This document shows, one piece after another, positions 13,551 to 26,029 of a stretch of 64,000 nucleotides of DNA (position 1 is its first letter; every line of letters starts with the position of its first letter). The notes under the pieces are model-generated. The model made no database searches. It had not been told where the DNA came from and saw nothing but the letters and a program-made list of their open reading frames with translations. The stretch is from Dipetalonema caudispina (Eukaryota > Nematoda > Chromadorea > Rhabditida > Onchocercidae): NCBI GenBank assembly GCA_013365325.1, contig JABVXV010000246.1:1-64000 (forward strand), in the 5' to 3' direction. Made by a program: the position numbers and the translations under genes.

Positions 13551-14087
13551 TTGTTCAAGTGTCAGTAGATATTAAGGTATTTTTGAATTGAAGTAATTGC
13601 CTAATTCAAAATATTTCTTCTTCATATTTAAAATATTTCCACAACATTGTTTCATTTCTTCTTTCGTTTTTTTTTTTTTTTTTTTCGCATTGGAAAGAAA
13701 AAATGTTTTGAAAATATTAAAGTGTAAAAATTTCATCCAAAAGAAAAAAAAGATATGAAATTTTGCAGAAATAATAAGAAGTGAAAAAGCACAGTATTAT
13801 CACAGTTATTCATGTTTTTTTTTTTTTTTTTTTTTTTTATAAAATTTCAATATTTGAATGTTACGACAACGACGATAAGTTACCAATGTTGAATTGTTGA
13901 ATTTGATGTTGTTTTTTCATTTACTACTAAAATGGATTATTTACAATTAATTATTTCTTTTATCTTTTGTTATATATTATATTTTACAAATTTTATGCTA
14001 AAAAAAAAAGTTATTAAAACTTATTTTGAAAATATGATTTATATATTTCTTTTTTTTTTTTTTTTAAAATTATATTTAATCAAATGA

Positions 14088-15248
14088 TTAATTGCCAACC
14101 AATGCGCAATATGACAGACAGTGTTCTTTAGTGACAAAATTATTGGCGCTTGTTTCAACTTCCGGATTCCAACGGAATGATTCACATGTTTCACCGTTAA
14201 AATACCAACGAATAAGCCATCCATCTTCTGATTGACAAACAGGCTGAAGACAAGCTGTCTCTGTAAAAAAAAAAAAAAAAAAAAAAAGTACGAAAAAAAG
14301 AAAAATATCCTATTGGATTATATTTTAGTTGCTTAAAGAAAATTGATTTTTTAGTAAATTTGTCAAAACAAGAAAAAAAAAAAGGAAACTAAATTTTAAA
14401 AGGCGAAATAAAATTTTTTCGTGTTATTTGAAGAAAAAAGCTATCAAATGTTAGTTTTAAATTTAGATAAATTTGAAAAAAAAAAGATTCGCAAAACTTT
14501 TTAAAGTAAAAAAAAGAGATTGATTTTTAAATAAATTTGAAAAATGAAAAATTAAGTTTTTAAAAGAAAAACAAAAATTTATCTCATTTAAAAAAAAAAG
14601 AAACTATCTAATGCTCTTCTCTTAAATTTAGGGAAATTCTGAAGAAAAAATTTTGCAAAAATTTTAAAATTTAATAAAAAAAAAAATGAAAAGGAAAAAA
14701 TTTTCATTAATTTTAAATTACCTTTTCTTGGACAACAAACACCATTTCCTATCGTAGTACTAAGTCCAATTGATTGTATACATTCATATCCATTTGGACA
14801 ATTATCTTCTTCAAATGTTTGACAAAATACCGGTTCATTATTACGATACAATATCGTTCGATATCCGGCACCATCCGGTAATGGACATGTAAATGGTGGT
14901 CCAAGCATACCCGTACTAGCATCTATCAGCGATAAACATATCCAACCATTGGAATCACTTTTTCTTCTGCATTGCTGTATCTAATTTTTTCTTCAATGTA
15001 TTTTCCAAATATTTTTCTATCCTTATATTTCAACATAAAATATTCTCATCGTAACAATTTTGTTTGTTTCTTTTTTTATTTTATATATTAATTATTAGCC
15101 ATACATTTACTAACCTAATACTATCTTGTGGACAAGCACATCGTCCACTACGACATATTGCGCCAGGCCATCGCTTTTCACATTCATCAGTTTTGCATTC
15201 CTTAGCAATTGTCATCTTTGATAAGGCAAATATTACGTATATCCACAT
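14088..15248 (-). CDS. Secreted cysteine-rich protein: lustrin-type region plus divergent Kunitz-like domain
   Basis: Three exons on the minus strand, 15248-15111, 14980-14722 and 14260-14088, give 189 residues with consistent phases. The N-terminus MWIYVIFALSKMTIA looks like a short signal peptide, so the product is probably secreted. Residues 17-40 carry six cysteines (KECKTDEC to CRSGRCACP), resembling an EB-type module. Residues about 80-130 contain CPLPDG, a mid-region NCPNGYEC and VCCP, as in lustrin cysteine-rich repeats. Residues 134-187 align with a Kunitz/BPTI fold (RWYFNGETCESF, then NNF and HCLSYC), but the second and fourth Kunitz cysteines are absent. Nematodes encode many lustrin-Kunitz secreted proteins; protease inhibition is possible but not shown. 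The donor at 15110 (GTAAAT) was chosen because the better-looking GTTAGT six bases earlier breaks the frame. Confidence 0.78.
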
Positions 15249-15290
15249 CTAATTTTGCTTATATCGTGAAAGATCCTAAAAGTAAAAATA

Positions 15291-15324
<34 letters not shown>

Positions 15325-15985
15325 GGGAAAAAGGAAAAAAAATGATATATGTTATACCGGAAATGAACAAATAAATGGAATTAATTAATAGCATTTTGTT
15401 AATCTCATAAAAAATTCTGAAAATAAAAGTAATTTATTTTTTGAAAAAAAAGAGAGGAAAAAAATTGATACTATTTTATACATGAAATGATATCATTTTA
15501 AGTAAAACATTTATAGATTCGTATTCAATCAATCAAATTATTCAATCATCTATCTATGATCTAATATTGCTTGAAAAAAAAAAAAAAAAAAAAACAATCG
15601 ATTTATTACTAATATTCAATGTTATGTTTGCTTATTTTCTTTTTTTTTATTAATAATATTAAAGGTTTTTTTTTTTTTTTTTTTAATAATTTACTGATGT
15701 ATAAATGAAATTATTAAAATAATTTTAAGAAGATGGAAATTTAAAAATAAACAAATAAAAATGTAAAAATGAATGAAGCGGAATATTGAAGTGGTTGGAT
15801 AGTTGTAGTAGTAGTAAGAATAGTAGAAATTAAAATGTTGTATTATCCAAAAGGATAGAAATGTATGTCGTTGTAAACATAAGACAACGAACATGAAATG
15901 AGATGATGGATTATCGCGGGAGGTGATAAATGTTGAAGAGATGTTTGAAAAGGAGTAGAAATGATAATAGCGGGGATGTATGATA

Positions 15986-16018
<33 letters not shown>

Positions 16019-17601
16019 AACAAATAAAATCTTGTTTAAATTTTACAACATTATTAACATTAAGATAGAAATGATTGTTGATATTTACAGTATTTTCAAT
16101 GAATTGGTAATATATAACAAATATTATTGAATATTTAAATTTTAATTAAACAAAACTTTCATTTTTTACATTAAAATATGAAATATACAAATAAATTTAG
16201 TTAAGTAATGGAATGGAGAACAAAAAAAAGAAATTGCTAAAAATTTTTAATTAATAAAAATAAAAATCTTAACATGTAAGCATTTATATTAAAGTAGGTA
16301 GTAGTATTTTTAATAATGGTAGAAATATTGATTGATCGATTTTTGCTTTTTGTTTATTTCGAAAGATTATCCATTCATTATATGTTAAGATAATAGTGAA
16401 ATATAGCATAAAAATTATGATTGATACAATAATATCAAAATATAACAGTAATTGTGAATAAAAATCAAATAAATAATTTGATTAATATTGAAATTTTATT
16501 ATGGCATTGATCAAAAAAGATAAAACAAATATGGAAAATTGATTAAGCAATATTTTCGCTAATTATTTTAATTTAACAATATTCATAACAAATGATGAAA
16601 AATCCCTGAAAAAATAAATAGATGGCTAGGAATATTAACGGATCAATTCCGGCTGGAAATCAAAGAGATATTTGCAATCACGGGTGAAAATATCCACTAT
16701 ATATCCACCTATGACATTTTAATACGATTTCCACAGTTCTCACTTAGACCTAAAAACGAAATTATTTAATTTCATTAATTTGATACCACTTAATATTTTT
16801 GCTGTCAAAGAGATAATAAAACCATTTTGTGTTAAAGTACCATTAACATTATGTATACAAAATATCACATATTAATTTTAATGGTTAATTATAAGAAAAA
16901 TAATATAATTTTATTGTAAAGATTTAGAAGATGAAATTTTGCAACAATGTAAAAATATTTTGATTTTTTTCTTTTTTTTTTTTTTGTCAAAAATCAAAAC
17001 AGATTCATTAGTTGTGTAAAATACGATCGTAAATCTAATTGACTGATTTCATCAATCAATCAATCTTTAATTTTAGAAGAAATTTTTTTTTGACATTTTT
17101 TTAATTTATATTCAAAGAAGACATTTTGTTCGTTTTTTTTTCCCTAACTTAATCAGCAATAAATTTAATTTGATCCTATTGACTACAATGGTCATTATTG
17201 GCAGTAATTAAAATTTAATCTACCGATATTTTACATAATTTTTTTACGTAATTTTCATTATTTTATGTAATTTTCAAATTTTGCTTTTTAATATAAATGC
17301 ATTGATTCATTATATTTTTGAAAAATTAGATATATAAAATATTTTTTTGAGCGACATTTTTCTGCATAAGGATTACTTAAAAGTAATGCTAAAATTATTA
17401 ATTTCAGTGTTCTTCGAAAAACTTCTAATAGTTGATAATATCCTTTGCAATCAAAATTATCATACATTACCTAATTTATAACGCTCTATTGGGTTAGAAT
17501 ATCATGATGAAAATTTTTAAAAAAAAAATTATTTGTCATCCCCGCATTTACGTTTATTTTGGCTAAATTAACTAATAATTTTTAAAAGGTTTTTCATTTG
17601 T

Positions 17602-17662
17602 GTGATTGCATGTTGCATGCTTTAAGCGTTATTTGATTGCATGCAGCATGCTTTAAACATTA
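17602..17662. repeat. Tandem duplication with GCATGC palindromic cores
   Basis: TGATTGCATGTTGCATGCTT at 17602 and TGATTGCATGCAGCATGCTT at 17634 are followed by TAA plus a variable triplet and TTA. Each copy holds an inverted pair of GCATG words around a two- to three-base centre. Confidence 0.7.
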
Positions 17663-20056
17663 CTTCGATAAAAAAATTCATCAGATGATAGTAATGTTTC
17701 GATTGTATTTTAAATTAATTTAATGGCAGATTAATTTTGCCATAATTTTTGAAGTATGCCAAAAACATGTAAGAGTTGGATAATGGACGTTGTATGATAT
17801 TCATATCAATTGGTAATAGGAAAATTAGTTTAGGAATTTGAAAGGATCAAATTTAATTGGATAAATTACCGTTGAAACAATTCAATTATTTAAGTAAAAT
17901 AGGCTAGTATCCATCCATTCAATAATTGCCCAAATATATTTTTATCAAAGCAAAATCAATTAAACATTATTTTATTTTATCACTTATAATTTGGATGCAA
18001 AATAAAATTGCAAACAAAATACTGTGAAATATTATTTGCCATGACATTTGACCCTATACAGGCTGTCATTTGATTAATTCACACTACTACTTACCACTTA
18101 ACTTGCGCAGAGGTTAATAATTGACCGGTACTACTCATCACTTATTTATGAAAGTTGTCATTTGACCTTGATCCAAATAGATTGTCACTTAACTCATAAG
18201 ATTGTGCTAATTACTTAACTATTTACTTAGTTTGTGAAAGTTTTCTCATACCATTACTAAAAATATGAATGTATCAGAATCCATTTCAAAAATTATTCCA
18301 TCAATTTCATGGAGTAATCATTGATTAGATAATAATTTTTGCTCACATAAAATAAATACAATCATTGAAATATTTTTTGAATAAAAAAAAAATTTTTTTT
18401 TTTTTTTTTTGTTAAAAAAGTTTCAACTGCTAAATGCTACCATCAATAAAATAAGTAATAGTTGTGTTTGGAAGGATAGAAGAGCGAAAAGTTGATGGAT
18501 AAGTGTGATTAACGAGCAACTTCATTGAACTTTTGCTTATTTGCACAGTAAATCCATTAAACATTGATTGCTTTCTTCTTATCTTTGACATTTATTGATT
18601 GCTTTAAAAAAAAAAAAAATTTTTTTTTTTTTTTTTTAAAAAATTTTTCAAAATTCTTTCATTTCTACTTCACCATATCTTTGATTAATGGATGAATGAA
18701 TGGTAGAATGGATTAAATTTAATTTCAAATGAAATCTTAACGACAATAAATAATTTTGCAAAGAATTGAAAGAGAAAAAGAGAGGTAGAAGGGTGGAAAG
18801 GAAAAAAAAGTTAAAAGAGCTGGAAAAATTTCGATGTTTATTGAAACAAATTCAAATATTTCCATTTACTCGAATTATTAAATTTTTTTTTTTTTTTGTC
18901 TAGTTATTAAAGTTCTTACTTGTCTTGTCCATCTTCAAGTAGTCTACTAATTACTTTTAGCCTAGATATACGCTTAAGTATCATTTTCACCATATAGTTT
19001 TTCACACGATGTCATCATTATTCAAATTTTTGTCTGATAAAATGAACTTATATACTTAATTAATTTATTCTTGGATTTATTTTATTTTACTTCGCAACAT
19101 TTATTGTTAAATGTAATTTACTTTTTAACCGAATGAAGAGTTCAAATATATTTTATTAAACATTCAATTAGTTGATTTATTTAATATTTAAACTTCTTTT
19201 GTTTATTTTATTTGGAGAATTATTCGCAAAAAATTTGCCATTCATTCTTACTCCACTTATTACTAAAAGGTTAAAGCTAAAAAATTGAAAAAAATTGGAA
19301 ATTTTTCATTTTTTTTTCGAATTTGTAAAAAGTTCTGCAAAAGTTAAACATTTGTACTACAATTATTTACAACGACAAACAAAAGAAAAAAGAAAGTGAG
19401 TTTCGTTGAAAAATTTCATTTTTTTTTTCTTTGAAACAAAAAGATAACAAAAAAGAAAAAAGCAAATTCCGTTAAAAAGTTTTCTTTTTTCCGAAACTCT
19501 TCATTTTTTATCTTTTTCACTTCTTTACTTTTGATTTTATTATTCATTAGAATATAAAAATAAGATGAAGGAAAAAAATAATCTTTTTTATTTTATATTC
19601 CAAAATTGCAAAGTATAAATATAAGTTTTAGGATATAAAATAAAATAATAGAACAAAATGGAAGAAAGAAAAATTGATAAATTTTAATATCATATGGTAT
19701 ACTTTGATAATGCTAATAAAGTATTTTTTTTTTCACAAATATTTGAGTTTTTTATTTTTATTACATTTTTCTTTTTTTTATTTCCTGATTTTTTTGTTTT
19801 TCATTTTTATTTTCTTATTTTAATTTCCTTTTATTTCATTTCATTTATCGTTTCGTTTTTTCTTTTGCTTAAAATTTCTTTTTTCTTTTTTTTTTTTGTC
19901 AATTAGCCTTCGATCTTTCTGTTTTTTTCTTTCCTTTCGTCAAAAGTATTTATCCTATCGAGTTGGTATGTTATGTTTTTTGAACATTTTTAAGCTTTTC
20001 CTCCAACAACCAATCAGCAAAACATTCCAACGAAACATTCAAAGCAACCAAACAGA

Positions 20057-20273
20057 CACATACATCACATACATTCACATACACATACATTCACATACAT
20101 ATAAATTCACATACACATACATTCACATACACATAAATTCACATACACATACATTCACATACATATAAGTTCACATATACATACATTCACATAGATCATA
20201 TAGATCATATGGATCACACAGATCACATACACAATATATCAAATCACATAGATCACATGGATCATCACATACA
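20057..20273. repeat. ACATACATTCAC-type microsatellite
   Basis: Interspersed CACATACA and CATTCACATA units run for about 130 bases, then change to degenerate GATCACATA units up to about 20273. It lies about 600 bases upstream of the MOLO-1-like start codon. Confidence 0.85.
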
Positions 20274-20750
20274 ACAAACCCGTAATTTCAAACAAAATAC
20301 AACGTGTACTTGGTGATTTCATCGGTTTGAATTGCATCTAACACAATTTGTTGAACAACTTTTGCCATTTGCTTTTCGTTTATCGCAAACTATTTGAACC
20401 GTTTGATGAAAATTCTTCAATTTGTCTTTTTGCCCTTCTTTTTTTTTCTTTTTGTCAATGAAAAAAAGAAAAATTAAAATTTTTTAAATTAATTATTTCA
20501 ATAATTTTACAAAGAAATTGGGCAATTATTACAAATGAGTATTTTTTTCATTCAAAAAAGAAGTTGAACTTTATGAGATTTTTATCTTGAAATCTTACCA
20601 ATTAATAAAAATGAATTTAAATAGGATATGATGCAATTATTTTACCACTTTTTCTTTCCTTTTTTTTTTTTTTTTTATTATATTTTAGTCTAATTAATAA
20701 TATGCCATCACCATTTTGAAGTATTTAAATTTGTAAAATTAAAATTTTTT

Positions 20751-20764
20751 TCTTTTAATTTCAG
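20751..20764 (+). promoter_or_regulatory. Candidate spliced-leader acceptor for the MOLO-1-like gene
   Basis: A T-rich stretch ending TTTTAATTTCAG at 20764 precedes the start codon at 20878 by 113 bases. It suits trans-splicing or a 5' untranslated intron. Confidence 0.45.
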
Positions 20765-20877
20765 ATAAGTTAATATTTATGAAATATGCGATTTATTGTT
20801 GCTGTTATTTGTTTGTATAATAGAAGAATGCGGATCCATTTGAAATCTTCGAAAGTTTCCCATTGTAAAATTTTACT

Positions 20878-23800
20878 ATGAAACCAAACTCGTTAGCAGT
20901 AATTCAAATAATGGCCATATTATTATGTTGCAAAATGAGCTTAACACATTGGACAAGCTCAGCATATCCTGATTTACGTGGTCCAAGTGTATCAAAATGT
21001 GCTGTTAAAATTTCACCTGGTCAACAATACTATATTTGTGATCCTGATCATGTTCTTAATGCTACTGAAGGTAAGTTTAATTAAATGATATTTATTTAAT
21101 TTATATATATTATTAAGAAAAAAGAAAAAGAAAAAAAAAAAGCCAATTAAATTATAAATATCATTTAACTTTATCAAAAGTACGATTCGATCACAAGTGA
21201 GAAAAAAAAAAAAATAGCTATTGCCATATTTCATTTATTTAAAAGATTTTATTCAAGTTTATATTTTGTAGTTTTTTGTTTCTTTGAAACTACAAAATTT
21301 TCGATTTCTATTTTTCAATTTTTATTTTATAATTGATTCTATTGAATTAATTTTTAAAATATTTAATCTTTTTAGCACGATTATTAAACGAACAACTTCA
21401 TAATTTAACCATTGGTACACCATGTCACTGCCAACGACGATCACAATGTGCTACAGGTGATGATGCAACAAATCCATTCCATGGATTTGTTGCATCTATT
21501 GCATTGGTCAACAATTTACAAATGACCATTCATAGTCCATCCGAACAGTTCATCTTTTCAATATTTAATATTTCAAATAAATGATAGCATATATAATTAA
21601 ATCTTATTTTAGTGTTATTTAATTTCTCATTTTTATTTTTTGTTTTTTATTCAGATTTAACCATTCTATTATTTATTTCTGCAATGCTTAAATTACTATA
21701 ATAATTAATTTCAAATATTCATAATTTTTAAGAATAAGTGAAAATTAAAAATATTGTTAAACATTATATAATCTATAGAAATTGCACTGAAGAATTTTTT
21801 TTAAAAAAAGAAAAAAAAAATTTAGTGCATACATTTGTTTTTCAACATCGAATAATTTTTTTTTTTTCTAGCAATCATATATCAATTTAATGGAAATATG
21901 AAATTTAATTTCATTTACTATTATTACTTAAGTATAATATTTGATACGAATGTATTAATAATTCTAATTTGCAAAACATATGAATAATTTTACTTCCTAA
22001 TACTTAGTTTTTATTTGCAAAATTTAATTTAATAATTTGATTTAATTTAATAATTTAATTTTCTTTCACGAAACCTTTTTTTCATTTTAAAGTTTCAAAT
22101 TAAAACTTCATCGATTACCACATATGTTAAATTATTTCAAATAATTGGTCGCTTTCCGTCGAAATAATTGATTTGACATCTGTTTTTAATTTATTCGAAG
22201 ATAAAAAAAAAAGTGCATTAAGCTTTTGCAGAAAAAAAAAAGAAAAAAGAAAAACAAAGAAATTAGTTAGCAAAATTTTTATACAACTTTTTTCAGTGCT
22301 TTTTTTTTTCTGAATGAAACAGATATAATTCGCAAAAAATAATTTGGAAATGAAATGTTTAATAAATTTTGAAATACTACCGTTTAAATTTTAAGATGAA
22401 ATAAATTTACAGACAATTATTAGATCGGGCAGAAGGTTTTTGTCGTACACTTGAAGGACGTTGGGCACTTGGTGATTGCGGTAATTCAGTACTCATATTT
22501 ATATGGAAGCATTATAAAAAGGTAATTTGTTTGTTTCTACTAATTTCAACCATTTTTCAAACCTTTTTTACGTCAACTATGGGAACTTCTATAAGATAAC
22601 TACGTAAAGTTGTGGGAATTAACAACGTGAACTTATATAACTTGTAGAAAATAGAATAGTTTATATTATTTTAGAATATGAATTATTGATTGATAAATGA
22701 TAAAAATGATGTGGCAATTATGTTATAAACTAGAAAGTTATAATTTGAAATTTAATTTTTGAGGTAATTATTTGGCCAGCTCGACTTGCTCAACGATATG
22801 TTACCGCTAGAGAAAGGCGAAAAATTTTAAACAATGTAAATAATTTGATACAGAATGATAAATGGTATGAAGCGCTTAAACGGGTTATCGGTAAATTGAT
22901 GCATTAATTATTAATTAACCATTCAAATTTTATTGCAAATAAAAATTACTTACATGTTGATTATTAATCGTTGAAATTAGCTAAGCTTCTGTTACACTTA
23001 CTAAAAAATAAAACATGAATGATGGAAATTAGCATATCATTTTATAATCAAAATTCAATAAGTGAACCATTTGGTTGATTGATTGATTGAATTGATTTAC
23101 ATGCTTTTTTTTTTTTTTTAAAAAATTATTTTTAATCATATAACATTGTAGGATGAAAGTATTATCTGTAATTAAGATATTATTATTTTATCGTTGAAAT
23201 ATTATCATTCTGTCATTTTCAACATCTTTCTTTCTCAAAAATTTTATTTTTATTTTTTATTTTTTTCTTTTTCAGCAGCATTACACGATGAATTAAAAGG
23301 TGAACCAGAAGTTCGTATCGATACGGGTACATTATCATTAATCATCGCTGTTGGTGTTGCTGTTTTACTTACTATCTTGATTACATGTAAGTAATATATG
23401 ATTAATTTGATAAATTTTTTAATAAACTTGAAATCTTACATGTTTTTAAATTTTATTCATTCAGGAATGTTACTATTTTACTTACTATCTTGACACTATA
23501 TGTAAGTGATATGATTGATTTGATATATTTTTAAACGAAATATGATAATTTATTCATTCAAAAATAGTGAATTTTAATTGTTCATTCGATTTATGATTGG
23601 TTTCAAAAATAGATCCAATTCAGTAAATAAATCATTGATGTGGTAATTTATTTATTAGGAGGAATAGAATAATAAGATAGAATAAGATAGAATATTTGCT
23701 GAAAAGATTTATTTATTTACTGCATTAATTTAAATTGAATTGATTTAAATTTTCTAATTAGGTTGTGTATGCGCATTTCGTTGCTGTGGTAATATGCGAT

Positions 23801-23982
23801 CAGAACAATCAGATCGATTAGGCAAATCGTTGCAACAGATTGATAGCCTTCGGGCTCAAATCGTACGACATGGTACACAACTGAGACGCTCCTTTTCACG
23901 ATCACCAAAATTTGGCAGTTTTCGAGAGTGTTCAATGAATAGCTCATTTATTAGCGATGCTGGAAATGCAACAATTGTTTGA
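20878..23982 (+). CDS. MOLO-1-like single-pass membrane protein (TPM/MOLO1 domain)
   Basis: Six exons, 20878-21070, 21376-21547, 22413-22521, 22764-22890, 23276-23386 and 23762-23982, give 310 residues. A hydrophobic signal peptide (about 1-30) precedes the extracellular domain at 31-200, with YPDLRGP, CDPDHVL, TPCHCQRRSQC, GFVASIALVNNLQMTIHS, GRWALGDCGNSVLIF and the basic RLAQRYVTARERRKIL helix. This is the pattern of the nematode MOLO1 (TPM-fold) family. A transmembrane segment (about 218-238) and a cytoplasmic tail beginning CCVCAFRCCG follow. C. elegans MOLO-1 is an auxiliary subunit that boosts levamisole-sensitive acetylcholine receptors; other paralogues have unknown roles. Two junctions are unusual: exon 2 uses donor GTTCAT, and exon 4 uses a TTTTTGAG acceptor, chosen because it alone keeps the conserved VIIWPARLA. 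Family is secure; whether this is MOLO-1 or a paralogue is open. Confidence 0.88.
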
Positions 23983-25948
23983 CACAAATAATTGTATAAT
24001 TTATAATTAACATTGAAAGTCAAATATTTGAAATCAAAATTTAAACAAAACAAGCGATCTCATCTGTTTGTACTGTCGGACAATTTTGTACAAAGTCTCC
24101 AAAGATATAAAATATACCGAAATATTAATTTATTTCCATTGAATTACAATAATTAAAATTTTTGACATATAAAAGTGTTATGGAAGGCAAATGAATATAT
24201 TGTATTATTTCTTATTCGGTGCTTATGAAAGTGATAAATTTAATTACTTTGCGATTCATCTCGAAATAAATTTCAAAACTGATGAAATTTTTCTTTTGCA
24301 AACAACAAATAATGATCTGTTACTACCTATCCACCAAATAATTAGCATATTTTGGGATTTTATTTCCCGAAAAATTTTTCGATTAAATTCTAAAATTAAT
24401 TGCATACCTTGCCAATTATGCTTCTCTGAGCATAACTATGTTAAAATTGCTCAGGGCTCCTTATAATTTTTTCTTGTCAACCATTATTGATTTGTGAGTA
24501 GGATTTGAATTTAAATTTTATGAATTTTTTAAATTTCATAATTTATTACTTTGCAATTTACATAACCAAAAATTTCCATTATATCTAAAACGCATTTCAA
24601 CCATAGATTTTTGCAAAATTTTCAAATAGATTTTTGTTCGATATTAATTTGAAGTGATATGAAAATTTCGAACAGCTTAAAATCAATCAAACAAGCTTTT
24701 GATAAATGTTCATAAAATTTACATTCAAACTCGTTAGGATCAGCATATGTACCTGTATAAAACTTTTGATTTGTTTTTCAGGCCTACTCAAAAGTAGTAA
24801 AATAATTGAGTTGAGAAAAAGAAAAAAAAGTAAAAAAATCATTTTAAATAAGTTTTGAAAAAATAAATGAATAAAAATTATTTCGATAATTTTTTTATGC
24901 ATACAATAAATTCATTTTAAATCTTTTTCCAAAATAAATAGGAGAAAAAAAAAAGAAAACTTCACAAAATGAACTTTTTCAAAAACTTTTATTGCCGTAA
25001 AAAATTTTTCGGAAATATAAAAATTTTACAATAAACCAATGAAAAGAAACAAACCCATTGCTTGCAATTTGTTATTTAGTCTTAGCAACAAATTTGTTGT
25101 TTTTTTTCAATCAAAAAAAAAAAAAAAAAAAAAAAAAAAACAGAACAAAGAAGAGAAGAAAAAGAGGTAAAAAGGAAAGAGAGAGAGAGAGAGAGAGATT
25201 AAAGGGATGAGAAGAAAGGAATGAAATGAAGAAAAAAAGTTAGAAATGCTAAAAGATGTTATCATAAATATCGATGAAGTTCGAAAGATTTAATCATCCG
25301 TAGTGTAATTAGCTTATAGCTCATCTGTTTCAATGATTGAAATGATTTTATCCCTTTATAAATCTCATCCATCTTATCTTATTTACTTCTTGCAATCACT
25401 CAAAAATAATGCCATAAACATTTCGAAATTGAAATAAATTATTGACTGGAAATGAGTAATCGATTTATTGATTATAATACAAATATATATTGTACATGAA
25501 ATTTACAGTTCCAAATATCGGTGAATTATGAAAGAATAAAAGCTTATCATTTCATTCGTATAATTTATTCAATGAAATAATTAAGCGAATAATTTGAAAT
25601 GTTTGGAAGAAAAGTAACAATTTAAGAATAACAAACGATATGTTATATTAATTTTTTTTTTTTTTTTCATAAAATTATATGAAATAAAATTTAATATTAA
25701 AATATATTAAATAGCTATAAATGACAATATATATAATTACATATTAATGCAAAAATTTAATGCTATCCTTGTCAAGAATTCATCGAAATTTATTTATTCC
25801 TAATTTTATGTTAATAAATTTTTTAAATATTTCATTCAACTTTATGTAATGATTTGAATTAAATTGTTAATTATTTGTGTATGCTTGAACAAATAATGAA
25901 CTTATGATGAAAATTCATTGATATTTTTCATTTAAAAACAAGTTCCTC

Positions 25949-25992
<44 letters not shown>

Positions 25993-26029
25993 GCTGTGTG
26001 CACATCATTTATATGTAGAAGTGTTGAAT
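23983..26029. other. Intergenic, MOLO-1-like 3' side and kinase promoter side
   Basis: No convincing exon. It includes a run of about 30 A near 25112-25141, an (AG)n run near 25180-25198, and the (TG)n repeat just before the kinase start. An open frame at 24191-24466 has no splice or family support. Confidence 0.5.
25951..25988. repeat. (TG)19 microsatellite next to a start codon
   Basis: Perfect TG dinucleotides ending about 42 bases before the ATG at 26030. The same frame is open through the repeat, so a longer N-terminus of alternating Cys-Val is formally possible but implausible. Confidence 0.9.

Larger units (their letters stand above)
9904..14087. other. Intergenic AT-rich DNA with tandem and simple repeats
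   Basis: No coding exon was recognised in about 4.2 kb. It holds the DNTTIP1 upstream region, an (AG)n run at 10739-10770, long T and A tracts near 11670-11760 that could pair, a degenerate minisatellite at 12201-12430 and an imperfect duplication at 13423-13550. The right end should contain the 3' untranslated region of the cysteine-rich protein gene. Confidence 0.5.
15249..20877. other. Intergenic AT-rich DNA between divergent genes
   Basis: About 5.6 kb without a recognisable exon, between the 5' ends of the minus-strand cysteine-rich gene and the plus-strand MOLO-1-like gene. A pyrimidine-rich acceptor (CTTTTAG, minus strand, 15276-15282) lies 27 bases before the cysteine-rich gene's ATG and may be a trans-splice site. 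Also present are homopolymer runs, a 29-bp near-palindromic duplication at 17602-17662, repeated GTCATTTGACC-like words around 18045-18160, and the CATACA-type satellite at 20057-20273. Confidence 0.5.

Noticed and set aside
15691..16023. Minus-strand open frame of 110 residues
   Set aside because: Starts in a poly-A-derived lysine run and is low-complexity; no family resemblance and no splice support.
24191..24466. 91-residue plus-strand open frame after the MOLO-1-like gene
   Set aside because: It lies in likely 3' untranslated or intergenic DNA, has no splice context that joins it to a gene, and matches no family I recognise.
25952..26029. Cys-Val repeat N-terminal extension of the receptor-like kinase
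   Set aside because: Encoded by the (TG)19 repeat; the next ATG at 26030 gives a sensible acidic N-terminus before the membrane helix.
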